DNA from: Botryosphaeria dothidea
Lineage: Eukaryota; Ascomycota; Dothideomycetes; Botryosphaeriales; Botryosphaeriaceae
NCBI GenBank assembly: GCA_011503125.2
Contig: WWBZ02000051.1
Span: 620,001 to 684,000, forward strand
Length of the DNA: 64,000 bases
Direction: 5' to 3'
The stretch's first letter is position 1. Each line of letters begins with the position of its first letter. This document shows positions 25,184 through 36,267 of the stretch, piece by piece. The translations under genes and the position numbers were made by a program. The notes under the pieces were generated by a model that saw only the letters and a program-made list of their open reading frames with translations, did no database searches and was not told the origin of the DNA.

Positions 25184-26532
25184 TTTCTTGAGAAAATGCA
25201 GGGGCTTTTGCGGAAGCAGATCGGAGCTCGAACATGTAGGGTCGAAGTAGCAATGAATGTTTAGCTTTCAGGAAGTGAGTAGGCGGTCATTGAACATTGC
25301 GGCAGTCGTGAAGCAGCGGTTTGGATGTTGCCAGTTTCGAATTCATCAGACCGGAGGTGGTGGATGATCTTTGTACAACCAAGGCAGCGGCATAATTTTG
25401 GTTTTGTTCGGCAGTGGCCTTGGAGTTGGCGCTTTACACCCTGGAGTGGAGCCAAGGAGCTTGTGCGCTGTCAGGGACAGGATGTTGTTTAACTGACGTC
25501 ATGGTTGAGACATGGGCCGTCCCGCCTCTCTCGGGTGCGACCGGCAGGAGATAGCTCTGATTGACATTATCCCCAATAGAATACAGGCAGAACTTACTGT
25601 CCGCGCAAGCTTTCCATTGAACGCCGTTGCCCCGCTGTACGAGTGATAGCCGTAATACGGCAAAGTACATACATCTCGCCTATGAAAGATTTCATTCTAA
25701 GAGCCAGGAAGATCTACTACGTTTGGGTGTCTGTTGTTCATCAATATGTCAAAGAATCCCCTCGCGAACTGTTGGCTGCAGGATACCGCCGTGGGTCGCA
25801 TTGGTAGCTGGATGCGCACTGCCGGTCGGAAGTTCATGACCTCAAACTTCTCCACATCTCAAGGGGGACGAGCAGATCAAATCAGTGCATGCTGTTGAAA
25901 AAGCGGGTTGGCCACCAAAAATAGGGAAGCCGTCCATTTACACTTGCAGCTGAGGATTTTCCCCTTGGAGCAGATCAAACCACAAGCGAGAACTTGGCAG
26001 CAGAATTGATGAGCTTGGCTTGATCCTTAAATGTGTCATGCTGTTGAAAGTAAGAATATTATTCCCTTTGTTTGTAGATTTCATCACGGGCTGCTTAGTA
26101 GGTCAATATTTCAGAGGTAGCGAAACATCATTTTCCCTCTCTCGGAAGATAATCGACAGTCCGTAAATGCTCAAAGCTGCCTGTCGCGACCAGATGGAGT
26201 GATCCGTCGGTCAAGCGGAGCTGTGGTTTGAGGGGTGCACATATTGAGGGCAACCGATGACGTAAGGCACTGGCGAGTCGCGCTCGGAACGCGTTGAACG
26301 CCAGCCCCCGCGTCAGCCAAACTTGTCCACTTCCGTGCAAACCCACGACGACAACCCGACAACCCCTCTCGCAACCTCTGTGCACAGGATCAATGCTCGA
26401 TGTCGGCTTGAAAAAAACATCAATTGAGTCTCTAAAACACATTTGTTCCACTGATGGTACTAATCTAAGTGAGCCGGGAGGCTCTTGGTATCTCTGCTAC
26501 CTGTTGGTCGAATCCTAGTCCGCTCAGTTCCG
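25184..26532. other. Intergenic, 1.35 kb
   Basis: AT-rich spacer between the Trk gene start and the 3' end of the small Cys-rich gene. It contains only short frames without protein-like features. The Trk promoter should lie here. Confidence 0.45.
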
Positions 26533-27100
26533 TCAATTCGACTCATCCGTGGGGTATCCGAAGCTCCTCAGAGCCCGGTCTAGCTCCGCTTCCCTTTCCT
26601 CGATGTTTCTGCACGGAAGGCCCCAAGCGAGCCTCTCGCTCGCACTCGGCTCTTCGGCAAGATAACGCGACAATGTGGTCGAAGGGAGATGGCTGAATGC
26701 TTTGGGGGTTGCCATTCGTCAGCAAGAACAGAACGCATATCAAGTGGAATGAAGCATACTTGAGCGCCGCTCCATACGGATCACTGGGGTGAGGATCCTC
26801 TCGCGAATCTTCGCATTTTTTCTGCAGACTTTGCTGGGATGCGCCCGGTACTCTGAAGCTCATTCGGTCAGCTATGACTACTGTTGAAGACTACCAGGAA
26901 ACGTACGTGACTGCTTTGCTCTCGGAAATTGTGGCACCAGTGCAGTTGGCGCATGCTATAGCTCCGCAGTCGCTGCATGCCGGATGTAGCGAGTATATCT
27001 GTGGCCCGTAGCCACAGCCACAACAGAAGTAGGCCGGTTCCCCTCGACTACTGATCTTGGGATCCTGATGGTTTGGGGCGATTGCCATCCGAACCATCAT
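26533..27100 (-). CDS. Small cysteine-rich hypothetical protein, CxxC-type
   Basis: Predicted 148 aa protein from three exons: 26907-27100, 26760-26852 and 26533-26692. Both introns look real: GTACGT...GCTGAC...TTCAG (54 bp) and GTATGC...GCTGAC...TTCAG (67 bp), and both phases agree. The N-terminal part carries a compact putative zinc-binding motif, FCCGCGYGPQIYSLHPACSDC followed by CANC, in the style of a short-protein family common in Pezizomycotina, often annotated only as hypothetical. The C-terminal exon is charged and helical (SRYLAEEPSASERLAWG, then EEREAELDRALRSFG). No signal peptide is visible, so an intracellular role is likely. The function is unknown. The start could be either of two adjacent ATGs (27100 or 27097). 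Confidence 0.65.
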
Positions 27101-27965
27101 GTGCGATATCGATTCGGTGGGCAAGAAAATATATGGCTATTTCGTCCTGAATCTCCGAAGGTATGTGATTGTCAACAGCAGTTGATTCCGGCTCCTATCC
27201 CTTAAATATCTCCATCTCTTCTGGTGGTGTCGTGTTTTCCTTCTTGCGCATCTTCACATGGTTCTTCGTACGCATCTGCAAAACGTCTTTCCAACACGCA
27301 ATCGTGTCGGTGTACTCATGCGCTACTGCGCGATTCGTGTTGACGCATCCAAAATGCAGCGTTTTGCCCTTACTGCCGATCTGGCATACTCAGGCCTCGG
27401 TCACGCGCTCACGAGTATTCGCACAGAGTACGTGCTGACACGCACCTCCCCTTCACGCGTATGCGCGCAGAGCCGCAAGGCTGGCCTTCCAAGGCGTAAA
27501 CCAAACTCACCGGTCGGTACCTGGGTGTTCGTGCAGCTATGTCCGCGCGAAAGAACCCCCGATTCAAGGCTATGTTTGATGGCTGTGCCTCTCTTGGCTG
27601 TGGATTGGTTCCTTGGGGATGCAAGCCATCACGGATTTGCCAATCCGAGCTGTGTGTTTTGTTTCATCCCCTGTCTGACTCTGCATGGAGTTGCACTAAG
27701 GACGCGCGAGGGGCGCAGCCTGCGCGCGACTGCGCAAAGGTAGCCTTGAGGGCTTGCGCATTTATCCTTCTCTCGCCCACTCCGCGCAATTGACCGCCTT
27801 TTCTTTCTCGCAATGTTTTTTTTTTGGTCCGCTCACGCCGAGTGCTAAGTTTTCGCGTTAACGTTGTTTCCGGGCTGAAGAGCTGAAGAGGCCGCCCCCA
27901 ACGACCAACTCGGCAACGCGCTTAGGTCATCAACATCACGCCCAGCCTTACAACCGCTGGTCGCA
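27101..27965. other. Intergenic between divergent genes
   Basis: About 865 bp separating the small Cys-rich gene (minus) from the HMG/C2H2 gene (plus). A poly-T run of eleven lies near 27816. Short frames here lack recognisable motifs. Confidence 0.45.
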
Positions 27966-30664
27966 ATGGGAGAATCCAAAGTGCCTCGGCAGGACAAGAA
28001 AGAGGTGTTGGCGCAAGAGGCCGCAAAGCGCATTCTGAATGATATTCGAGGGAAAGGGCAATCGCAGCTTTCAGTTGAAAATTATTCTCCGCCAGAAACA
28101 GTCGGAGACGCTAAAGATGATGGTGCCAGAAAGGTCTCAAACTTCAAAGAAGGGGCTGTAACGGAGGGCACTCACACCAAAGTCTACCGAGAGGCAACTG
28201 CTAGCAGGAAAAACCATGCCGTTCCGGCAGCCACGGGTACCCAGGCACTTCCAACTCGTGCGAAGAATCCGAGAAGAGTTGATGTCCTTCCTGAGCAAAA
28301 GAAATCGCCCCTGTCCAGGCTTGAACAAGCCTTCGACAACCTCAGTGTCAGCAATACAGATGCTCAAGTTTCTCAGTCTGCCCTCACGACAGAATCAATA
28401 GCGACCACGCCTCTCACACGCACGATTGACTCAAGGGATCGAAGAGGGCGTTCCATGGCCCTCCACGGGCATGGAAGACGATCGCAAGGCACAAACACGC
28501 CAGAATCCGACGCAAGCAGTGGCCTCCAAGACATGATATCGGCACCTCAATCAATTTCGTCCGCGAAGAGACAGGAAGTTCCTCTAACGAAGCATCTCGA
28601 AGCGCGGGAGAACTTCACTGAGTCGTCCAGTAATGAAACGTCCGGAAAGAGCAACTCCAATATTTCTATGCCTGTGGTTGAGGGTATACATCTTGATACA
28701 CCCTCCCGGGGAGAACGATCAATAACATGCGGTCCCAACGTCCAAGCCTGGTTATCATTTGATGAAAGCACCTCTGATCTGTCCACCGCTGCGTCTGAAA
28801 TTTTCTCTAACAGTAAGCCCTTCCCTTTTAAAATTTGCCGAGCCGTCTTTTGCTGACATACACAGCGTTGGTGGGCAACCTAAAAGAGCAGAACCTGAAC
28901 TTTGTCGACATCATCAACAATGTGGGCTCCAGTTGGCAAAAGCTATCTCCGGAAGAGCGTCAGGCTTTCGAACAACAGGCATCAAACACTTCAAAGGCAA
29001 TGCAGGAGACGGCCGACGCAGCCGCAGCCGAGCTTGATACGGGCAATGTGTCCGACACGGCAAAGAAGGAGATTGTCGACAGGCTCATGGGATATTTCTA
29101 CAGGCTGTTCGGCAACAAACTCCAGGAATCTTCCGACTGCCTGACTGGGATTGGAAGCTCCTGGGGAAGTTCCCAATCCGTTTGCACTTCCATAGATCTG
29201 GAGCCTTCAGAGGGCAATGATGGCTCCCGCCGCGGCCAGACCACCCAAGGTCGGGACAGAAGTCACCAGCTGTTTCCACAATCAGGAAGTGCCGCACAGT
29301 CGAGGAAGAGAAATGGCAGAAGTAGTCAAGAAGGAGACTCCGATTTTGAAGAAGATGAAAGTGATGGCAAGCGTCGCAAACCGTCATCAGGGAAGCCAGA
29401 TGGCTTGTCTCATATACCAAGACGATTCGCTTGCCCTTTCACCAAGCGGTTTCGTGACCAACCTCCAAAGACTTCGGCTTGTATCTGCAAAGGGTTCAGC
29501 ACCGCTCATCGAGTCAAGGAGCACCTTTACCGCGTTCATTTACAACACAGATACACATGTTTTCGATGCTACGAGAAGTTTGATAACGATACACAGCTTA
29601 AAGCGCACGCCAGAGCAGCGGAAATTTGTGAAGCAGTTGACGAACCGCCGGATGAGCAAGAGCTGGATGCTGAACAGGAGAAGCAGCTGAAGAGCGAGAA
29701 GCTTGCAAGAGATGCTTCCGAGGAAAATAAGTGGGCTTTCATCTACCTGGTCTGTTTCCGAGATGCAGCTGAAGCCGACGTGCCATCTCCTTGTGAGTTT
29801 TATCATTTATGCACTGTCTTCCGTCAACGGTTGTTCAATATTCTAATCGGGCTGAAACTCTCAGATTTCGAACATCCCACGCAAAGGTCACCCTCAGCTC
29901 AGGACTTTGAAATGTATGAGCAGTATCAAAGAGAAAGGCTGCCGCAGATCGTGCGACAGGAGCTTGAACGTACAGTGAAGAGGGGCCCACAGCTGGATCG
30001 GGTTACGGAAATCCTTGAGAGCCATCTTCCTGAAACCGTCCGTTTGGCGCTTACAAGGGTTTCTGAGGGATACCGAATCAAAAGGACTGGATCATCGTCG
30101 AGCGAAGCTGGCAGTCAAAGCCGCCACACACGCTCCATCTCCGACGCACAAACCTCTGCTTCTCGCATGGATGGATTGCGGCCCGGTGAGCCCTGGACGC
30201 ATGCAACATTGGCTGACCATGCCGGAGGCTTTTCATCTGGCTGGGTTGGGCCTTTCAATTTTCTGACGGTGCCGCCATCTGATACCGCTTACAGCTCTTT
30301 GGACGATACCTATACCATGAATTCAGCCTCGACATCTGAATGGTATCTGCCCATACACAATGACGATTCTACATATGCCTCTGGATCAATGCTGCAGAAT
30401 CGTGTCCGCGGCACGCAAACGCCGCCTGAGAGCAGTATCAGTCCGGTGTATCCCAGATTCGATCCAACCTTGCAACAGCAGGCGCCATACTCCCAAAGGA
30501 ATCTCGGTGGCGCGTCCGTTACCGACAGTGCTCAAGGTCGCTGGAATGTGAACCGTGCACAGGCAACGTATCTGAATGAACGTGACTACCGAGGTGTAGG
30601 AGACCAGTTCGACCTGCCGGATGCTTATAATTCTTCTTATCGTACACGATTTCCGGGTCTTTGA
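27966..30664 (+). CDS. HMG-box-like plus fungal C2H2-module protein
   Basis: Likely nuclear protein of 857 aa from exons 27966-28812, 28866-29792 and 29865-30664. The first 270 residues are Ser/Thr-rich and disordered-looking. About 275-330 resembles an HMG box that has lost its first helix: EIFSNTLVGNLKEQNLNFVD, then VGSSWQKLSPEERQAFEQQA. A conserved segment EIVDRLMGYFYRLFGNKLQE follows at about 351. At about 469-540 lies a fungal C2H2-type module: RFACPFTKR, a Cys pair, [16 protein letters not shown], then CFRCYEKF and AHARAAEIC. This module recurs in many uncharacterised Pezizomycotina proteins. The last intron (72 bp) falls in a Tyr codon after SP and stays in frame if retained. The C-terminal 300 residues are low-complexity. 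The next gene shares the module and this intron position, so the two are paralogous over that part. Confidence 0.8.
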
Positions 30665-31121
30665 AAGTTCTGGTCAATGATTCAAGGATCTGGAATGTTC
30701 GGCTTGCAGTGCTGGACACAGCTGATTTTTCATTGACACGATATCATGTAAATGGGACGATGTATCTCGGAGGTACCGACGCCTCTGTCAATTCTTATCC
30801 GTTTTCTGGAGTCCGCTATCGGTATCTACCCACTGCACAGACGATTGTCAGGCTGTGTTGTTGTGGCGCAGCTGCATGTTCGCTTTTTGATTGGTTATAT
30901 CCTGTAGAGGTCAGCCGCCCTGCGGGGATCCCTGCACGGTGGCGTTGCGCGTGTCGATTCATGCGCAGTCGCGCGCGAACAGCCTTGTGGGAGAGTTATT
31001 TCACCCCACAGCGCCCGCCATCTTCTCTATCTATCAATCGTCTCATCATCTTGTGCTTCCATCACGCTTTGTATCACCGTGATCGCAACCCGCAGACTGA
31101 ACGACTACTCACCTCATCAGC
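30665..31121. other. Spacer between the two paralogous regulator genes
   Basis: 457 bp between two co-directional genes; it must contain the first gene's 3' UTR and the second gene's promoter. No other feature seen. Confidence 0.5.
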
Positions 31122-33937
31122 ATGGAGTCAGTCGCAGCAAGTATAGTGAACAGGCAGGCTCCAGATGGAAACCAGAAACGAGATGATCAGCCAGAAGTTG
31201 CAGGTGAGAACCTTCCAACGCTCACCTGCTTACGCCATCAGATGAGCCCTAACTTGAGCTACACAGACGCTTTTTCACTTCCACCTCCATATCTGCAACC
31301 GCGCTCTCCCGCGCGTGCGTTTGAGACTACGGGTCCACCTCCAGATTCGCAAGGTTGGCCTCCCACACATGCATTCGACACGTCTGGTCAAATAGCTCCA
31401 CCAGGAATGAAACCCAGAGTGACTGCAACGCTGTGGGAAGAAGAGGGAACACTATGTTTCCAGGTAGAAGCCAAAGGAGTTTCCGTTGCTCGCCGCGAAG
31501 ATAATCATTTCATCAACGGGAATAAACTCCTGAACGTTGCTGGTATGACCCGAACCCGCCGTGACGGTATCTTGAAGAGCGAAAAGACTAGACATGTGGT
31601 CAAGATTGGACCGATGCACCTAAAAGGCGTATGGTAAGTATTTGAATCTTAGCATTATCTTTGGGATTTCTGACATGCAAAGGATACCGTTCGAGCGTGC
31701 ACTCGACTTGGCAAACAAGGATGCAATTACAGGAATGCTATATCCTTTGTTTGTGCATGATATTGGAGCTCTACTCTATCACCCTAATAACCAACGTGGC
31801 TCTGTTGGAACTCGTCATGCAACCGCTGCACTTGACCGCCTTCGATACATTAAGGCGCCGGTAGCCTCACAAGCACCCCCATCGCACCAACACCATATGT
31901 TGAGCAGCCCTTCGATCTCCGCCCAGGCCCTGCAGTCATTGGATTCAAACGCTACTCTGTCTCAAAAGCACCCGCCAACACCACTCACGAGCCGCTCTAG
32001 CATCATTGGCCTGGGAAATGGTAGTAGTTCGTATCAAAGGGGTAGCATTGATATCTCGAATGCTAAAGAAAACCAGTCTTCGGCCAATGTCGGATCGAAG
32101 AACTCTGGCAAAGCTGAGCAGCACCATAATGAGACCGGGCGGAGCTCACTCGAACACGCGAAGCCAGATGATGACCTCAAACCTTCGGTACCCACGGAAA
32201 AGGTACAGAAAGTCGAACTCGATGGGACCTTGGTCTATGTTACCGCAAGGACCGAGATCGTCAACCGGCTGATGGACACCTTCTACGAACTTTTCGGTGA
32301 GACGATGCAAGAATCGTGTGGTAGTGAATCTGAGGATAGTGGCTCCGAGGGGTGTTCCTCGTCTGCTGCCACTTCAAGCAAAGACGTCGATGCACCGCTG
32401 AGGACGCTCACTGAGGAGATAGAAATACCCGCGGGTAGGATATCTTCAGAGCCGACACTTCGTGCTATCTCTTCACCGGACTCGACTTATAGAGGATTTG
32501 AAAGACCCCAGGTCGAGATAGAAAGAATCTCCATGAACCAAAGAGGTGGCAACGGAAAAGCTCCGGCGCGAAAGAACAACCCTGTGAGAGGCGTGTGTGC
32601 GCAATCCTCTTTAATCAAAAGTAGAACAGTGGCGGGCAAGCGGAGAAAAGACAGCAGTGATGCGGATCACTCTGACGAAGAAGATCGAGATGATCGCAGA
32701 AAACAGCCACGACGATCATCAAAAAAGAATCCGGAACTACTCAACTCTCTCAATAGATTCGCCTGTCCGTTCGTCAAAAGACGTCCACAGCGGCCTCCAA
32801 AGTGTGCAGCCTGCGTTTACCCGGGTTTCGGCACTACGCACCGCGTGAAGGAACACTTGTATAGGAATCATATCCGGCAACGCAAAATCAGATGTCCGAG
32901 GTGCTACGAGTCCTTTGATGATGATTCTCTTCTCAGAGCGCACGTGACAGCCACGGAGAGGTGTCCCGAGGGTGAGGAGCCTCCACAAGATGAAGAGTTG
33001 AGCCAGGAGCAGGAAAGGAGCCTGAGGAGCAAAAGAAGACTGGGGAGGGAAGGCTCGGAAGAGGTGAGATGGCGGCAAATCTTCCAGATCTGCTTCCCGG
33101 AAGTTCTCGAAGTAGACATATCTTCCCCTTGTAAGTGAAGCCTTTCGCGAATTCATCAAGCGAAGCTAATATTATCGTACAGACTGCGAGTGGCAGCAAT
33201 CACCAGGCTCAGGAGGATTCGAACACTTTGAACAATTTCAACGCCGAATGTTGCCAGAACTGGTGCGGCAAGCATTGGATGAGGCAGTACCAACGGCCCC
33301 GCAGCTTGCACAGCTGGAGGAGAGCGTGAGGAGCCAGCTTGTTGACATCATACGGACTTGCCAGGATCAAGTGTGTGAACAATACCGCATGTCAACAAAT
33401 TCTCCAAGAGATCGAGCCGGACCGAACGATCTGGCGACCGACGTTTGCAATAATACTCTTCAGGACTATCGTGACGAAGTTCCGGCGTTCGAACACTCTA
33501 CAAGCTTCAGCACGAATGCCGACCCTCCCAGGAATCTGGTGCCTGGCGCTCTTTGCCCAATCCCACAAGATGAAGAAACCGCAGCGTTCCTGGACTTAAA
33601 TATCTTCACGTCCAACCATCCGCCATCTCAATCTCATGACTCTGACTCAGGCTACGGTACTACAGGAGCCGAGCTCGAGAAAACTCGAGAATTCCTTTGG
33701 TTATCAGAAAACAGCTACGCAATGCTGCAAGAAGAAGGTACTTCGGACTGGCAAACTTCATTCGGACTGCTGCCTCATGATCTTGGCGAGGAGCCGTCTG
33801 GCCTCAACGGATTTCAATCTACAGTGCAGAATGAGTTTCACCTAGATGATCTTGGAGTGGGAGAGCATTTCGATTCCGCCGATCTCGACGGAGGTCACTC
33901 CAGCGTGGCGCCATTCCCGAACCACCGGAAAGACTAA
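31122..33937 (+). CDS. StuA-type APSES domain fused to fungal C2H2 module
   Basis: Predicted regulator of 883 aa from exons 31122-31203, 31267-31633, 31683-33130 and 33183-33937 (introns 63, 49, 52 bp). Residues about 77-187 form a complete StuA-like APSES DNA-binding domain: [85 protein letters not shown] and [19 protein letters not shown]. The following stretch [23 protein letters not shown] recalls the region after APSES in StuA. Instead of ending like StuA, the protein continues with the module seen in the upstream gene: [20 protein letters not shown] (about 341), then [33 protein letters not shown] and AHVTATERC (about 508-575), and [13 protein letters not shown]. No stop or frameshift separates the two parts. 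The canonical StuA of the genome is presumably elsewhere. Targets are unknown. Confidence 0.85.
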
Positions 33938-34300
33938 GGTACTTTCGCTGGCTCATTCATAATCACCTCCACTTTTTCTATCCGGCTGCTGTACTCCGCC
34001 TCTTCCTGGCGTCCAATGTATTGTCTCAAGTATTGCCTCGAACTAAGTCTCCCGTTTTACTTGATCATTCAGCTCTTTTATTCTCATAGATTTAACAATC
34101 AATACGATACGAAGATACGCAAGCATTCAACTGGATACTGAACCCACGAGCAATCCCGAAGAAGCAGTCAAGATTTGGATTCCCCTTTCAAGACTAACGA
34201 TAGTCGCGGTGTTTGAACGAATACACAGTCGATAAGCTTCGAACTTGTTGACTTTTCCCTGGGGAAGATAATCTCCTTGTGTATCCAGCTTCGGGCACCG

Positions 34301-34343
34301 TAACGCCCCTACTTGCGAATGCTCCTCCAAGCTTGGGGCGTTA
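34301..34343. repeat. Short inverted repeat (9 bp arms)
   Basis: TAACGCCCC at 34301-34309 and its reverse complement at 34335-34343 flank a 25 bp spacer. It could be a hairpin, a regulatory site or the relic of a small transposon; the sequence alone does not decide. Confidence 0.5.
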
Positions 34344-35506
34344 GGGAGACTATTGCGCCTCTCGCTGTACGAATACGAGGTCCCTCATGTTCCGGTGTAT
34401 CGTGGGTCCGTCTATTTAGGGACGCACCTCTTTGTGGTAATCGCTAAGCCTTCCTTGCTCTAGAAACTTCTATGGGGAGTGTCGGCATCCCGATAGACAC
34501 CATGATCTACTGGTGACCCGAACTTAGCGCCCCTTGCAGACGTCCATTCCACAAATGCGGAAAATCCATGCCTTAAGCAGCTCATGTGTAGGTTTTTTCC
34601 CCGGTGACCTTGAAGCGCCAAAACCGAGCCTTTGCATACTCACAATTTGTTGGGGCTGTTTTGTCTATGCTCATAGAAGACATCAACGCTATCGAAAGGT
34701 GCATTTCTAAGTAGTGACACAAATGTTTCAACTCAGTGTTGGAGCAACATGTAATAGTTACTATTTATAGCCTGTCCCTACGTCAATCTACGGCAGCTCA
34801 ATTCCCCACATTCCCTTGGAACCACTAGAATTACAACTATGTCGCGCCTTACCTGTTGTGGATGAGGCTACATACACCAGACACGCTAGCGCCCAAATTA
34901 GCCTTTATCAGGTGGACAACGGGTGGCCAACTTCGTGTTGAATCTCCCGAGGGAGGCCGGATGGTCTGAACAGCTGGAACGGGTTGCATCCGGTTTGCAC
35001 GGTTCTCCGCTAGATCAAGCACTGCCTCGAGACTTTCAGCAGCACGCGGGCGCATCCGGCGAAATTTGTAACGACATCGGGCGAATGGCCTCGGATGAAG
35101 ACGAAAGCGTGGTTGAGCCTCCGCGAGGCAGCAAATCCCCGCAATCGAGCTCTGTGCACAAGACACGGTCAAAATCGAGAGAAAATCGATTGGTTGGTGC
35201 TGTGAAAACAGCACTGAGTTCTCCGAAACCTCCGCTGCGAAGCAACTTTTACATTCGCTTAACCAGAACAGCAGCGTTGCTCTCTACATTAAGGCACTCA
35301 TGTTTCGGAGTGCCTGGCATCCCTCCGAAAAAGTACCGTGACGTCGAATGCCTAATAGTGAGTGCGCTGTCTCTCTGTTGTTCTTAGCCGTGCCTTCCGC
35401 GACGTGGTGCCATGCGTTTCTGTGCGTTCAGGGGCGAATGACGTCGTAGCGCAAGTGCTCCTCGTATTGAACTCGACACCGCCACTGCTACTACACACAT
35501 CAATGG

Positions 35507-35515
35507 TATATATAA
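35507..35515 (+). promoter_or_regulatory. TATA-like element
   Basis: TATATATAA about 130 bp before the ATG of the small secreted protein gene, followed by a CA-rich leader. Well placed for a core promoter of a strongly expressed gene; not proven. Confidence 0.5.
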
Positions 35516-35643
35516 GTGAAGCTTTGAAGCAGCTCTGAAAATGCATCAACAACTCAAAATCAACCAGCGCTATCTTCAAAACAGTAAAACACCACTCTCG
35601 CTTTTCACCACCACCACCAACACCACCACATTATCCATACAAA

Positions 35644-36267
35644 ATGCAGTTCAAGACTCTCATCGTCGGCGCTGCTATTGCCGCCACCGCCGCTGCCGCT
35701 CCCACCGCTGCCTCCAACAAGCCCTTCAACCTCATCGCCATCCAGTCCGGTTCCGTCATCCACAACCTGCCCATCTCCGCTGAGGGCGGCAGCCTCTGGG
35801 TTGATCACAAGACGAACGCCTCTTGCTCGTCCGGCCCCGCCGCGACTGACCCCACCGCTGCTTCGACCACCTTTTTCGTCACTCCCGAGAGTCAGGGTTT
35901 CTTCCTGTACGGCAAGCTACCCAACGAGAACGCCAAGCAGCAATGTAAGTATTCCCCGCACCACACCCGCACAAACAAGAACTTCAACAACTGACAACCT
36001 CCAGTCTTCACCGACCGCTCAGGCATGGGCAGGGGCGTCCTCGGCTACCGCGACGTCCCCGTCACCGGCAGGAACTTCGAGCTCTGGGGCTGGACCATCA
36101 ACGGCACGCACCTGAACTTCGACGGCCAGGAGTCCTTCTACGCCTGCCCCGTCGATGACTCGTACGTCGTGTCTCTGGGCCTGATCGACCCCGAGCAGAA
36201 GGACTGCTTGAGCTTTGCCGCTCACGTCGTTGAGACCGACAGCCCCGTTGGCTGCTACTACAACTAA
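35644..36267 (+). CDS. Small secreted protein, PhiA-like cell-wall protein
   Basis: Predicted secreted protein of 187 aa from exons 35644-35944 and 36005-36267 (60 bp intron). A signal peptide is clear: MQFKTLIVGAAIAATAAAAP with likely cleavage near residue 19. The mature part begins with FNLIAIQSGSVIHNLPISAE and contains FELWGWTINGTHLNFDG and FYACPVDDSYVVSLGL, a layout like fungal PhiA-type wall proteins and related small secreted beta-rich proteins. Cys residues are few; the terminal CYYN is as in several family members. Possible N-glycosylation sites are NAS and NGT. Codon usage is strongly C-ending, suggesting high expression, in keeping with the TATA element upstream. Assignment to PhiA itself is by general resemblance. 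Confidence 0.78.

Larger units (their letters stand above)
33938..35643. other. Intergenic, 1.7 kb, with small inverted repeat
   Basis: Mostly unique-looking, moderately AT-rich sequence. A 9 bp inverted repeat (TAACGCCCC/GGGGCGTTA) lies at 34301-34343. No convincing protein frame was found; the frame at 34923-35387 is Ser/Arg-rich without motif. The end contains the TATA element and leader of the gene at 35644. Confidence 0.45.
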
